From a virus, in IMG/VR virus record IMGVR_UViG_3300041405_000133, positions 1 through 64,000 of that record: 64,000 nt of DNA. The stretch is one strand, 5' to 3'. The notes under the pieces were generated by a model, which saw only the letters and a list, made by a program, of their open reading frames with translations, was not told the origin of the DNA and made no database searches. A program made the translations under genes and the position numbers. How positions within the stretch are numbered: the stretch's first letter is position 1; each line of letters starts with the position of its first letter. Below, piece after piece: positions 42,158-50,815 of the stretch.

Positions 42158-43645
42158 ATGGCTGATACACCAGTAGCAACTGGAGCGGTCCTTTATACGG
42201 ACGGCGGTTTCTTAGCCGATAAACGTATCGGCGGATGGGGTGTTCACGGTTACACTTTCATCGATGAAGCTCCAAAGAAAGGCACGGGTAACCCGAAAGC
42301 CGTGCCTTCTGATAAAGGCTATCTCGGTGACAATATCGTGGGCAACAAGGTCACTCCGATCGAGTACATCGATCTGATTGGCGGCCGCAGGGATTACGGG
42401 AGCAACAACGAGGTCGAACTCGAAGCAATGTATCGTGCATTGCTGTGGCTTCAAGAAAACCCTGAGATCATCAAAGCGGTATTGCTCAGTGATTCGATGT
42501 TCGTGGTGAAGGGTACTGACTTCCTACCGGCATGGGCAGAGGGTGGTAAGTGGCTCAATAAGAAGGGCGGTCCAATTAAGTACCGCCCTCTGTGGGAAAA
42601 GTACAAAGAGGTCTGGGATGACCTGAAGTCGAAGATCTCCATTGAGATGAACCACGTCAAGGCTCACAATGGGGAAATGGGCAACACCATCGCTGACTCC
42701 CACGCCGGGAGAGGTTTGGTGTTAGGAACGAAGAAGGACGATACGATCATCCGCGATCGTAAAGTTGCTCAAGGGTATTGGAGTAACAAGAACGTCATCC
42801 CGCGTATTCTCCAAGCCCCTCGTTGGTATTTCGCAACAAACGATCTCGAGTACAAACGAGCAGACGGCACAACTGTCTACTACGTTGGTTCGCACGGCAC
42901 GAAAGATAAGGAAGACGAACTGTACGGCAAACCGTACGCTGACAACTTCCTTGGCGTGGTACGGGTCAAAGAGCCCGATCCAGTAATGGAAACCTTGCGT
43001 CTCACAGCTATCGCAAAAGATGCCAAGCAGTACGGCGCTATTGTGATTGCGCACTTGGATGCAATCTTCTCTCCCAAGACGTACAAAGAGCTTTCTGACT
43101 ACAACACCACCTTCCTGTATCCGTCCAAGAAAGGCGTCGACTTGCTCGATTCCAAGGACGTTCCAGTACTGGTGGAGATGCGGCCAGCAGGCTTAGGTTT
43201 CAGGGGTGTGCAGTCTTGGGACGGCATGAGTAGGGTTCTAGATGGAGTCCTTGAAGGTGATGATTACTACGTCCTCACCGACATTACGGACTTACTCTAT
43301 GAGGAGAAGGGCGATAAGAAAGTCGTCCGGAAACTCAAGCCGAGTATTTCCCAAATTGTCAAATACCTCGATGTAGGGGTGACATTCAACTTGGAGAAAG
43401 CTAAGGATGAACCCAAACCGTTCATCGGTAAAGTGCGTTTGGTCTTGGGTGGCGATATACTGACACGGAACCAGTTGGCGGCTCTGGCAGAGGACGTTAA
43501 GTCCGTTAAAGTAGTGTGCTGGAGGGAATCTGATAACGTAGGACGTTACGCTACCATGGTAGAGCTGTTGTCTGGTGATGTCGGCATTTGGGCACGGACA
43601 GCATCAAACATCTACTATCACACGATCAAGCAGAAGACTAACTGA
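42158..43645 (+). CDS. RNase H-like protein with large C-terminal domain
   Basis: 495 aa; SD AAGGAA before ATG 42158. Residues ~10-190 are an RNase HI fold: YTDGGF (Asp14-16 region), NNEVELEAMYRALLWLQ (catalytic Glu), LLSDSMFVV (catalytic Asp) and MNHVKAHNGEMGNTIADSHAGRG (histidine and final Asp). phiKZ encodes a comparable RNase H. The remaining ~300 residues form a second, unrecognised domain with strand-rich sequence and a basic tail. It could remove RNA primers from the phage genome or process RNA; the extra domain may set substrate or localisation. Confidence 0.8.
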   Translation: MADTPVATGAVLYTDGGFLADKRIGGWGVHGYTFIDEAPKKGTGNPKAVPSDKGYLGDNIVGNKVTPIEYIDLIGGRRDYGSNNEVELEAMYRALLWLQENPEIIKAVLLSDSMFVVKGTDFLPAWAEGGKWLNKKGGPIKYRPLWEKYKEVWDDLKSKISIEMNHVKAHNGEMGNTIADSHAGRGLVLGTKKDDTIIRDRKVAQGYWSNKNVIPRILQAPRWYFATNDLEYKRADGTTVYYVGSHGTKDKEDELYGKPYADNFLGVVRVKEPDPVMETLRLTAIAKDAKQYGAIVIAHLDAIFSPKTYKELSDYNTTFLYPSKKGVDLLDSKDVPVLVEMRPAGLGFRGVQSWDGMSRVLDGVLEGDDYYVLTDITDLLYEEKGDKKVVRKLKPSISQIVKYLDVGVTFNLEKAKDEPKPFIGKVRLVLGGDILTRNQLAALAEDVKSVKVVCWRESDNVGRYATMVELLSGDVGIWARTASNIYYHTIKQKTN

Positions 43646-43662
43646 TCGTAGAGGTCTCACTA

Positions 43663-44079
43663 ATGAACGTCGACAGACTGGCATCGGGTAATTATCCGGT
43701 AGTTGTACAACATCATCCAGTCAATGATGGTGAACTAAGTCCGAAGCACAGCATAAAACGATTTATCTTCGTTACATCGCTGTGGTGCTGGATGAATCAT
43801 ATCGACAAACCCACCGCTTGTGCGATGGAGGAGTTGAATGATCGGTTCAAGTTAGTTATGAGGTCGAAAGCGTTATTGTTCCCTGCGGCCATGAGCAAGA
43901 TGGTCTGGGGTAAGATCGACCTCGCGACCATTCATACTCGCTACAGACAACGGAAGATTCGGATCGAAGATGCAGTTACCGAGCTGATGCGTTGCGCGCC
44001 CTCTTGGGTACGCTACGACAGTGACGAGTTGCTCCTTCGGGACGTTGAGGCGATCTTCCGTAGCGTCAAAACGGTGTGA
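43663..44079 (+). CDS. Hypothetical protein, 138 aa
   Basis: SD GAGGT before ATG 43663. A small basic, helix-rich protein (IDKPTACAMEELNDRFKLVMRSKALLFPAAMSKMVW, IRIEDAVTELMRCAPSW), not recognised. It directly follows the RNase H gene (17-base gap), so may be a replication or transcription accessory. Convergent with the 286-aa gene through the 44085 terminator. Confidence 0.6.
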   Translation: MNVDRLASGNYPVVVQHHPVNDGELSPKHSIKRFIFVTSLWCWMNHIDKPTACAMEELNDRFKLVMRSKALLFPAAMSKMVWGKIDLATIHTRYRQRKIRIEDAVTELMRCAPSWVRYDSDELLLRDVEAIFRSVKTV

Positions 44080-44084
44080 GCAGC

Positions 44085-44120
44085 ATACACTCCCCAGCAG
44101 ACAACTGCTGGGGAGTGTAT
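44085..44120. terminator. Bidirectional terminator
   Basis: A 16-bp perfect stem (ATACACTCCCCAGCAG and its complement) with an ACAA loop, flanked by GC...GC, between 44079 (+) and 44127 (-). It is the longest stem of the set. Confidence 0.85.
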
Positions 44121-44126
44121 ATGCCC

Positions 44127-44987
44127 TTATGACTTCAATGCGACGACAATATCGTCACGAGCATTCATCATGGCGCTGGTGAACTGTTCAGTCATATCGA
44201 CCAATACAGCACCTGCGGTAACGGTAATGCCGACCTTGTAGAACAGGTCAGAAAGCTGGGAGGTGACGAGACCAGACATCTCATCGCCATCTTTGCCGTC
44301 CAGCTCTTTACGCAGTTCCGTAACCAGAACAACCAGACGGTTGATCAGCTTCTGGATATTGACGAAGTCTACCGCACCGACGTCAGCATTCAGTTTGTTG
44401 ATCAGGATGAACGCTTCTTCGATGTCAGCATTACGCTCGACTACTTTGCCGAGTGTAGTCTGATTACGACCGCCGTTCTGGAAGAAGCCTTTGATCTTGT
44501 CAAAGTCTTCCTGAGGAATCAATGCGAGGTTCTTCGCCAGATCCCTGATACCCGATTGTGCCTTGAGGCGATCAGGTTCATTGAGAGCAACCGCCAGCTT
44601 GGTGTTGACCGCCTTGAGAGTGATCTCAGTGGTCTCAACAGCTGGGAGGATGGTCTCGATCAGGAAGCGCAGGAAAGGCACCCACTGACCGCTGAAGCCT
44701 GGTGGAACGGCAACGTAGATACCGCGGGTCTTCTGGTAGTCTTTACCAACCAGAACTTCCTTCAGTTCTTCGGTGTCGATCTTCTGCTTGACGTAGTTGC
44801 CAAGCTTCAGGCCGTTGCAGTACGTGGTGAAGTTTTCGATGTAGCTCTTGAAGGTGGTCGCAAGACCGGACAGGAAGGCCAGAGCTTTCGACTCAGTGGA
44901 CAGCATGCTGCCTTCTTCGATCAAGCTTGGAAGGGTGCTAGCGGATTCAGACGTGTAGTCAGCCAGCGTCTTGTTAACTTTCGACAT
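44127..44987 (-). CDS. Virion structural-like protein, 286 aa
   Basis: SD GGAGCA before ATG 44987. Helix-rich and amphipathic, with runs such as FLSGLATTFKSYIENFTTY, ETILPAVETTEITLKAVNTKLAV and FVNIQKLINRLVVLVTELRKELDG, and a hydrophobic end (VGITVTAGAVLVDMTEQFTSAMM). No enzyme motif or lipoprotein signal. The pattern suggests a helical bundle, perhaps an inner-body or head protein, but this is a guess. It is isolated between terminators and divergent from the RecA-like gene. Confidence 0.6.
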   Translation of the reverse strand: MSKVNKTLADYTSESASTLPSLIEEGSMLSTESKALAFLSGLATTFKSYIENFTTYCNGLKLGNYVKQKIDTEELKEVLVGKDYQKTRGIYVAVPPGFSGQWVPFLRFLIETILPAVETTEITLKAVNTKLAVALNEPDRLKAQSGIRDLAKNLALIPQEDFDKIKGFFQNGGRNQTTLGKVVERNADIEEAFILINKLNADVGAVDFVNIQKLINRLVVLVTELRKELDGKDGDEMSGLVTSQLSDLFYKVGITVTAGAVLVDMTEQFTSAMMNARDDIVVALKS

Positions 44988-45090
44988 GAGCAGATGCTCC
45001 CTCAGAGTGCAAAATTAGGTAAACCCATAGCAGAGTCTATTTATTTACGCAACGTGTGTATGTTGTGTGAAATTATCAACGGAGCAGGAC

Positions 45091-46587
45091 ATGTCTTACG
45101 CATCTCTCTGGAAACCCGCGCCAGCGTTCTACCCAATGCCAAACACCGGCACTGTCCTTGACATCTCGTCGGGTAGCTGGGTAAAGGGTCACAAAGGACA
45201 AATGATCTTGAACGGCGGCTTCGCCCTGTTCTGGTCTATTGCTGCATTGCCAAACATGGGTAAGTCCACCATCGCAGCCGGTTGCTGCGGTGCGGTACTG
45301 CGCGCTTTCCCTGATGCTGCACTTCACGTACATGATACTGAAACCACCATGGTGGCCGAACGTGTCGAACGTCTTACCCGTTTGGGTATGGGTGCTCCAT
45401 CGAAGTACAACCGTGTTCCTGAATGTCTGATGTCTGAAGGCCGGATGTTCTTCACCAACTCCGTTGACTACGATGGTACTCAATGGTTCGAGCTGGTCAA
45501 GAAATTCGCCAAGCAGCGCTTCAAAGAAGAGAAGCGTATTCAGCTTGAGATCCTGAACCCTCAGGACGGTAAGCCGTACGAGTACTTCAACCCGGTCATC
45601 GAATTCTGCGACTCCTTCTCTGGCCTGAAAGCCGAGAACGCCGTAGCGATGTTGGCTGAGAACGAAGTCGGCACCAAAGACATGAACATGTTGGCGATGC
45701 GTGTCAACAGCGGTAAGAGTCAGATCGTCGATCAGATCAACGACCTTGCTGCACGTCATGCGATCTACTTCCTCGGCACGGCGCACGTCGGTGCATCGTA
45801 CCAACTTGACCCACGCTCCCCTACTATCAAGACGTTGAAGTGGCTGAAGGGCGATATCAAGCTCAAGCGTGTGCCTGAGAACTTCTCGTTCCAGACCGGC
45901 AACTGCTACATCATCACTCACTTCTCGCCAATGTTAAACGGCAGTGGTAAAGATGCAATGCCAGAGTACCCGTACGAGCCGGGTGACGAGGATAAGCAGA
46001 CCGACCTGATCGAGATCAAGGTTACCAACCAGCGTGGCAAGTTCGGCATCTCAGGCGTTCCTATCCCTCTGGTTATTTCTCAGAAGGACGGCTTCCTGCC
46101 GTACATGTCTAACTTCGTCTTCCTGAAAGAAGAAGGCGGTAAGTTTGGTTTCGAAGGTAACGACCGCAACTACGCGCTGTCGCTCTGCCCTGACATCAAA
46201 CTGCAACGGACCAACGTTCGTCAGAAGTTCCGCGAGAACCCACGCCTGCAACACGCGGCTTACATTCTCGTAACCCTGTACTGGATGTTCACGTACTGGA
46301 CTGAGTTCGATGACGGCCTACGCTGCACTCCGGCGCAGTTGTATGAAGAAATCAAGGCCATGGGGTACGATTGGGATGCGCTGCTGGATTCTCGCTATTG
46401 GTTCATGCCAATCGAAGCCGGTAAGGACATTCCGTTCACATCCGCTATGGACCTCCTTCGTATCCGGGCCGGTCGGTATCACCCTTACTGGTATCCAAAA
46501 TCACGTAAAGAAATGGGACTCCCAGAGCCAGTTGACATTGCCGTAGTCGCTGAGTGTGTGGTTCCAAAGGAATCAACAGGAAAATAA
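45091..46587 (+). CDS. RecA/UvsX-like recombinase or RecA-fold ATPase
   Basis: 498 aa. ATG 45091 follows SD GGAG; a GTG 24 bases earlier is rejected. The Walker A is ALPNMGKSTIA (52-62). After it, the HVHDTETTM strand (79-87) corresponds to the RecA IDAEH segment, then EFCDSFSGL (171-179) is the likely Walker B. Between them is an unusually long insertion. Motifs are consistent with phage UvsX/gp152 in phiKZ, which is a RecA-like strand-exchange protein, but the extra C-terminal ~200 residues lack a known match. It would bind ssDNA and ATP in phage recombination. Confidence 0.7.
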   Translation: MSYASLWKPAPAFYPMPNTGTVLDISSGSWVKGHKGQMILNGGFALFWSIAALPNMGKSTIAAGCCGAVLRAFPDAALHVHDTETTMVAERVERLTRLGMGAPSKYNRVPECLMSEGRMFFTNSVDYDGTQWFELVKKFAKQRFKEEKRIQLEILNPQDGKPYEYFNPVIEFCDSFSGLKAENAVAMLAENEVGTKDMNMLAMRVNSGKSQIVDQINDLAARHAIYFLGTAHVGASYQLDPRSPTIKTLKWLKGDIKLKRVPENFSFQTGNCYIITHFSPMLNGSGKDAMPEYPYEPGDEDKQTDLIEIKVTNQRGKFGISGVPIPLVISQKDGFLPYMSNFVFLKEEGGKFGFEGNDRNYALSLCPDIKLQRTNVRQKFRENPRLQHAAYILVTLYWMFTYWTEFDDGLRCTPAQLYEEIKAMGYDWDALLDSRYWFMPIEAGKDIPFTSAMDLLRIRAGRYHPYWYPKSRKEMGLPEPVDIAVVAECVVPKESTGK

Positions 46588-46591
46588 CATC

Positions 46592-46873
46592 ATGGCCAAT
46601 TCACTGGTTACGAAGGTCAGCGACCTGCTGTCTAATCAGAACGCGAAACTCGCGGCTAACTTTAATGCCACGTTCCATGTGAACGCGGAGACAGAAGAAG
46701 ACGAACTCCGGGCACTCAACAAGTACTTCCGTCACGAGTTGAGCAAAATCCGGATCTCTACACTGGACGAGTGTGAGTGTCTGCGAAACGATATCGCGCC
46801 AGTGTATTGGCTGAAGTATTTCGAGACTCACGTCCTGCCGACTCTGGTGCGTTTCAATCTTCCCGAGGGCTAA
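46592..46873 (+). CDS. 93-aa hypothetical protein
   Basis: ATG 46592, 4 bases after the stop of the RecA-like gene, with AACAGG upstream. A small helical protein (SLVTKVSDLLSNQNAKLAANF, DELRALNKYFRHELSKI) with Cys residues (DECECLRND). Tight packing suggests it is translated with the RecA-like and beta-like genes. Function unknown. Confidence 0.6.
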   Translation: MANSLVTKVSDLLSNQNAKLAANFNATFHVNAETEEDELRALNKYFRHELSKIRISTLDECECLRNDIAPVYWLKYFETHVLPTLVRFNLPEG

Positions 46874-46879
46874 TTCCAC

Positions 46880-47617
46880 ATGAACGCTAAACGTAAGAAA
46901 GTCACGGAAAAGATGTTGGAGCGAATCGCGTCCATCATTCCCGGCGACGATACGAACGTGAAGATCTTCAGGGAAAAACTCGAGGCAATGAATGATGACG
47001 AGTTTGAATCTTACTTGCGTAAGCTCAAGCCCGTCAAAACTCAGGAAGACATCGCTAACCGCGAGTGGATTCCATTCTACGTTCCTAACCTCTCAGGTAA
47101 GCGGGTAAGTATTGCTCGCAACTACCAGATTGCGAAAGGCATGGGACGTAGCTTGGATCACCGTCTGGTAATGACTGACCCTTCAACGGGTTTGCAGTAC
47201 GTCACTCCGCACGCGTATCCGGTTCTCGATCTTCCAGTGCGTCGACAGGCTCAGACGGTCGCTAAGAAGCGATCTATCCCTGAGCATAACCAACGTATCG
47301 ACGACCTGACCGAACAGCCTACAAGCGAGTCTAAGGGCAGCCGTATCTCCTCTCCTGAGGGTGTGGCGCTCTTGTCTCGTGGTCTTGACAACACGATGCT
47401 TGAATTCGTGAAGATCCGTGGTGGTGACACCGCAGGTTATCGCGAGTACAAACGTCTGCTGATCGAGACGGGTGAGGTCAGCTACGCACAGTTGGACGGG
47501 TTGGGTATCGCTAAATCTACCAAGACTGCATCGATTATCTTTAATTGCATGCACATTGGTAACAACCTCGATCCAAGTACTAAGGTGCCTGCCGATGCCA
47601 TGCCCGACACGCTCTGA
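46880..47617 (+). CDS. Candidate RNA polymerase beta C-terminal part (phiKZ gp149-like)
   Basis: 245 aa. The C-terminal half resembles the end of cellular beta: QRIDDLTEQPTSESKGSRISSPEGVALLSRGLDNTMLEFVKIRGGDTAGYREYKRLLIETG (about 130-200) matches in order the SLVTQQP...[35 protein letters not shown] segment, and LDGLGIAK is like the LxxLGIN end. phiKZ virion RNAP beta is split into gp178 (N) and gp149 (C). The catalytic lysine/RHGNKG motif is not seen, so the split would lie further toward the C-terminus than in phiKZ. Only a by-eye match; needs a profile search. Confidence 0.45.
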   Translation: MNAKRKKVTEKMLERIASIIPGDDTNVKIFREKLEAMNDDEFESYLRKLKPVKTQEDIANREWIPFYVPNLSGKRVSIARNYQIAKGMGRSLDHRLVMTDPSTGLQYVTPHAYPVLDLPVRRQAQTVAKKRSIPEHNQRIDDLTEQPTSESKGSRISSPEGVALLSRGLDNTMLEFVKIRGGDTAGYREYKRLLIETGEVSYAQLDGLGIAKSTKTASIIFNCMHIGNNLDPSTKVPADAMPDTL

Positions 47618-47618
47618 A

Positions 47619-48086
47619 ATGATGAAGCTGATTACCGATATCGTGTTCAGGTATTGCAGTACGCCTGAACGCATCGGTTCGATGCTGACTCTCGCCACTG
47701 CTTCGAAGCTACAGATCAACTTCCGGACTTCCCTGCACTCTAAAACAGGCTGCTTGAAGCTTTGGGATTTCATCGAGGTCCAAACGGACGTCAGTGATCC
47801 TGAGTTCATGGAAGTTCTGATGAACATGGTTGGCGAGTTTATGTTCCTTGCCGAGGTGGATGACACCGCCTTCAACACTGAAATCGCCGGTCCTCTGGCC
47901 AGAACTCTGGCGTGGGTGAAAGACGCTGCCGGTACGCCTGACTCACTACGTGAGATGGCTGCCAATGTCGAGACGTATCGTGAGATGCTCAACTTCAACA
48001 AGTGGGCGGCTTTCGTCTACCTGATGTCGATGACCGATCTGATGCGCGTATTGACAGCGTTAAAGAACGAAGCTGCTAAAGGTTAA
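47619..48086 (+). CDS. 155-aa hypothetical protein
   Basis: ATG 47619 (second ATG 47622) comes one base after the stop of the beta-like gene, without a Shine-Dalgarno site, so coupling is likely. An upstream in-frame start would overlap the preceding gene by ~150 bases and is rejected. An all-helical acidic protein (LREMAANVETYREMLNFNK, AAFVYLMSMTDLMRVLTALKNEA). No family recognised. Confidence 0.6.
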   Translation: MMKLITDIVFRYCSTPERIGSMLTLATASKLQINFRTSLHSKTGCLKLWDFIEVQTDVSDPEFMEVLMNMVGEFMFLAEVDDTAFNTEIAGPLARTLAWVKDAAGTPDSLREMAANVETYREMLNFNKWAAFVYLMSMTDLMRVLTALKNEAAKG

Positions 48087-48100
48087 CTCCGAGGTTCTCA

Positions 48101-48826
48101 ATGAGACAAAGGGCGCTTATCGACATCGATATGATCCTGGATACTCGGTACGGCACACTCAAGCGCATCGACGAAAAACTCGCCGATGCGCTCGTGCTTA
48201 CCAATCTGTATCGTGACCGGACGGATGATCATTTCGACCTAATTACCAACGGGGCTATTGACCGTGAGCAGTACAAAGCTCTTTATGCTGCTCGCGACAC
48301 AGAAACCCTGTTCAACTCGAAGATGACAGACTTCGTCTATCATTTCCGAAAAGACATCAATGAGGGGTTGACCCGCATCGATCGTAAGGTAGACATCGAG
48401 TCCATCGAGGTGGATATCAACGTCTATCCCTACAATCTGGAAGCCCATGAAGCGGATGTTATCCGTGCATCGATGGAGCATTACTTCCAGTGGCCGGCTG
48501 TCGTCAACATCGTAAGACTCGCTCCTGAGGATTTGAGTGCACCGTATGTCGACAACAGTTACGAGCTGATGGCGTATTACAACCATGAGGATTGGCTTGG
48601 CCCAAACACTCAGAGCGTAATCGACAAACGCATTCCGCTGGTGACACTGATCACGCCTCGAATCTCGACGTCGGGTAATGTGCCAAAGCCAGATCAACAA
48701 ATCAGAGACCCATTCGCTACACGGTCTGCGTATCTGGTTAAGTTCTTGGCCTTGCACTTCATCCCAACGTCGTGGGCTTGTTACAACCCGTTTATTCTTC
48801 AGCAGTTACAAAGTTCGAGATGTTGA
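48101..48826 (+). CDS. 241-aa hypothetical protein
   Basis: SD GAGG before ATG 48101. Mixed alpha/beta with an acidic helical start (TLKRIDEKLADALVLTNLYRDRT) and a mid segment IDRKVDIESIEVDINVYPYNLEAHE. No catalytic motif. Its last 35 bases overlap the end of the opposite-strand gene at 48792. It belongs to the run of plus-strand genes following the RecA-like gene. Confidence 0.6.
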   Translation: MRQRALIDIDMILDTRYGTLKRIDEKLADALVLTNLYRDRTDDHFDLITNGAIDREQYKALYAARDTETLFNSKMTDFVYHFRKDINEGLTRIDRKVDIESIEVDINVYPYNLEAHEADVIRASMEHYFQWPAVVNIVRLAPEDLSAPYVDNSYELMAYYNHEDWLGPNTQSVIDKRIPLVTLITPRISTSGNVPKPDQQIRDPFATRSAYLVKFLALHFIPTSWACYNPFILQQLQSSRC

Positions 48827-49250
48827 GGATATTCTCACCCTGAGCATCTTCACCTTCGATGAACGATACCGCTGGGAGTGCGTTGACATCCAGTGGCGAA
48901 CGGGTACGTGGTTTGACTGGGCGGTTATCTGCGTCTTGACCCATCATCTGTTTGAGTTGACGGAAGGTGTCGATAACCAGACGACCGTCAGTCGAATCAC
49001 TTTCAGCGATGTCGAGTTCACGGGTGGTCAGGGCTGCCTTGTCCATGTCGCGAAGAACGCTGGTCAGGTCTTTGATGTCAGCCGGGATACGGCGTTCTTC
49101 GCCGAGTAGGTCATCGACGATCCGATAACGAAGTCCTTGAGTAAACTTGAGGACATCGCTTGGGTCTGTCGATGCTGACGCTACTGGAACTTTGGCGTGG
49201 AGCAGCTCACCTTCAAGGATCTCTCCGTCACTTACAAAATCTTCTTCCAT
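48792..49250 (-). CDS. Acidic hypothetical protein, 152 aa, overlapping a convergent gene
   Basis: SD AAAGGAG before ATG 49250. A largely acidic protein (MEEDFVSDGEILEGELLHAKVP, GEDAQGENILNISNFVTAEE) with a helical core (IKDLTSVLRDMDKAALTTRELDIAES, FRQLKQMMGQDAD). Its end overlaps the 48101 gene by 35 bases with no terminator between, an exception among convergent junctions here. It shares a promoter region with the divergent 49282 gene (31 bases). Not recognised. Confidence 0.55.
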   Translation of the reverse strand: MEEDFVSDGEILEGELLHAKVPVASASTDPSDVLKFTQGLRYRIVDDLLGEERRIPADIKDLTSVLRDMDKAALTTRELDIAESDSTDGRLVIDTFRQLKQMMGQDADNRPVKPRTRSPLDVNALPAVSFIEGEDAQGENILNISNFVTAEE

Positions 49251-49281
49251 TTCTATCTCCTTTACCCTCTAAGGAGGGGTT

Positions 49282-49791
49282 ATGTTTCTCAAACGATTAA
49301 AGACATGGTTGTTAGGCGAGGAGGTGTTACTACCCACACAATGGCCTGAAGATGCGTGGGACCGCATGTTGATGATGGCTCACTACGCACAGGACTTTAA
49401 GCTTGGTCCGATCGGTGTCCATCATTACGATATCACCGTTGAGGTAATGTCGACGAATGTGGATGAGCTTTTCGCTCAACTTGAAACATTGATCCACTGC
49501 ACTGCCAACGAGGAGGACGTTCCTGACGGCTGGAACGACCGTGATCGTACGAAGTGGATCGATCCTTTACCAGATTACTATTTCAGTACTAAGGCCGGCT
49601 ACAGGCAGCCACAGGACGTTCTGGATATAGTGATCGAAAAGGTCATGGTCATACATAACCTACTTGAATCACATGAGATAGTAGTTATCCATCCGTACTA
49701 CAGTTACATGCGGAGAGAGTTCTACTCTGTTGTTTGTGATGTTGTTGAAGTGCTGAACGCCAGTTACGAGTTGCATAAGCTGGCAAAGTAA
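49282..49791 (+). CDS. 169-aa hypothetical protein
   Basis: Very strong SD AAGGAGGGG before ATG 49282. A soluble, aromatic, acidic protein (FLKRLKTWLLGEEVLLPTQWPEDAWDRMLMMAHYAQ) with a helical end (VIEKVMVIHNLLESHEIVVI). Divergent to the gene at 49250. Followed by 68 bases without a gene and then the 157-aa gene. Not recognised. Confidence 0.6.
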   Translation: MFLKRLKTWLLGEEVLLPTQWPEDAWDRMLMMAHYAQDFKLGPIGVHHYDITVEVMSTNVDELFAQLETLIHCTANEEDVPDGWNDRDRTKWIDPLPDYYFSTKAGYRQPQDVLDIVIEKVMVIHNLLESHEIVVIHPYYSYMRREFYSVVCDVVEVLNASYELHKLAK

Positions 49792-49859
49792 TAACCATCT
49801 GTCCTCATTGCCGATCCATCGCTCCCGCGTAAGGTCGGACACGCCCAAAGGATACATTG

Positions 49860-50333
49860 ATGCCAAAGCCTCCGAAGAACTCAACGTTCAGGGAATTGCT
49901 ACGAGATCCAAACAAGAAGTACGATGAGACTTCTCATGCGTTGGCTAAGCTACTCCGCGATATGCTTGCTAACAGTGGGATCGGTCCCGGTGAATGGGAC
50001 AAGCTCATCGAGCGTTACTACAAGAAGATGTACACGAATCGTAAGGGTGAGATCGATCTGATCAAGGTTAACCAAGAGAAGTCTAACCTCACCCGTGCTC
50101 TGGCTAAGGACAAGGTGCCTTGGTATCGACTCGATACAGCGATCCAGATTCTTGGATCGGCGAGCTACACAATCTCGATCGAGCGAGAAGATGCACGAGG
50201 CGTGAAGTTCACCAGTAAACTGAAGATCAAGAACCGGTATGTAATCATGCCTGAGATGAATGAGGGGGAAGATGACGGCATTGACGTACTCACCTCCGAC
50301 AATCAGAAGGGCGATGATAGCGATGAAGACTAA
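49860..50333 (+). CDS. Hypothetical protein with charged N-domain and acidic tail, 157 aa
   Basis: ATG 49860 follows AAAGG. The N-terminal ~85 residues are basic and helical (FRELLRDPNKKYDETSHALAKLLRDMLANSG). Then comes a strand-rich region (YTISIEREDARGVKFTSKLKIKNRYVIM), ending in an acidic tail (EMNEGEDDGIDVLTSDNQKGDDSDED). This could be a DNA- or RNA-binding head/terminase accessory protein. It overlaps the NADAR-like gene by 11 bases, indicating co-expression. Confidence 0.6.
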   Translation: MPKPPKNSTFRELLRDPNKKYDETSHALAKLLRDMLANSGIGPGEWDKLIERYYKKMYTNRKGEIDLIKVNQEKSNLTRALAKDKVPWYRLDTAIQILGSASYTISIEREDARGVKFTSKLKIKNRYVIMPEMNEGEDDGIDVLTSDNQKGDDSDED

Positions 50334-50769
50334 AGTTCCTGATCCCATGCTGGATGGTGAAGATCACATCAACGTCTGGACCAAGGCCAAGACGCGCTTA
50401 GGGCGACTCCTGACCAATCCAGCGGACGTTGCAGTAACCCATCCTACGTACGGTCGCTTTCGTACGATGGAAGGGTTACACTTCTATCTGAAGACGGGGA
50501 TGATTTACGAAGACCTTCGCTCCATGAACGGCTATGAGGCACGTCGTTTTGGAGGCACGTTGAAGACGGTCTGGTTCCCTAACTTCATGGAAGAGATCAA
50601 GATTGGCATTCGGTGCAAGATTGATCAACATCCTGAGCTGAAAGAATTGATGGAGGAATCCATCTTGCCTTTCGAACATTACTACGTATACCCGACGAAC
50701 GTGGTGGTGCCAAAGAGCTCTAAAGCTTTCTGCCAGTTGCTTGAAGAGATCCGCGCAGAGATGCGTTAA
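50323..50769 (+). CDS. Candidate NADAR-domain (DUF1768/YbiA-like) protein
   Basis: 148 aa; ATG 50323 overlaps the end of the preceding gene by 11 bases. The pattern resembles NADAR proteins: GRLLTNPADVAV, then PTYGRFRTMEGLHFYLKTGM (aligned to the F/Y-x-T-x-E-x-x-x-x-x-x-K segment of that family), EARRFGGTL, a helix FMEEIKIGIRCKIDQHPELKELMEES (aligned to K-x-x-Q-x-P-x-L-x-x-L-L), and EHYYVY near the end. NADAR domains are N-glycosidases acting on ADP-ribose- or riboflavin-related substrates; some phage and DarT-linked members remove ADP-ribose from guanine. No active-site proof here. It ends before the 50770 terminator. Confidence 0.5.
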   Translation: MKTKVPDPMLDGEDHINVWTKAKTRLGRLLTNPADVAVTHPTYGRFRTMEGLHFYLKTGMIYEDLRSMNGYEARRFGGTLKTVWFPNFMEEIKIGIRCKIDQHPELKELMEESILPFEHYYVYPTNVVVPKSSKAFCQLLEEIRAEMR

Positions 50770-50815
50770 ATAATGGGAGACTTCGGTCTCCCATTATCCC
50801 CACTTCTTTTTTTTT
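50770..50815 (+). terminator. Rho-independent terminator
   Basis: A 12-bp stem (ATAATGGGAGAC and its complement) with a UUCG loop and a nine-T run at 50807-50815. Confidence 0.9.

Noticed and set aside
45067-45090. GTG start for the RecA-like gene
   Set aside because: ATG 45091 has GGAG at correct spacing, the GTG has no ribosome site.
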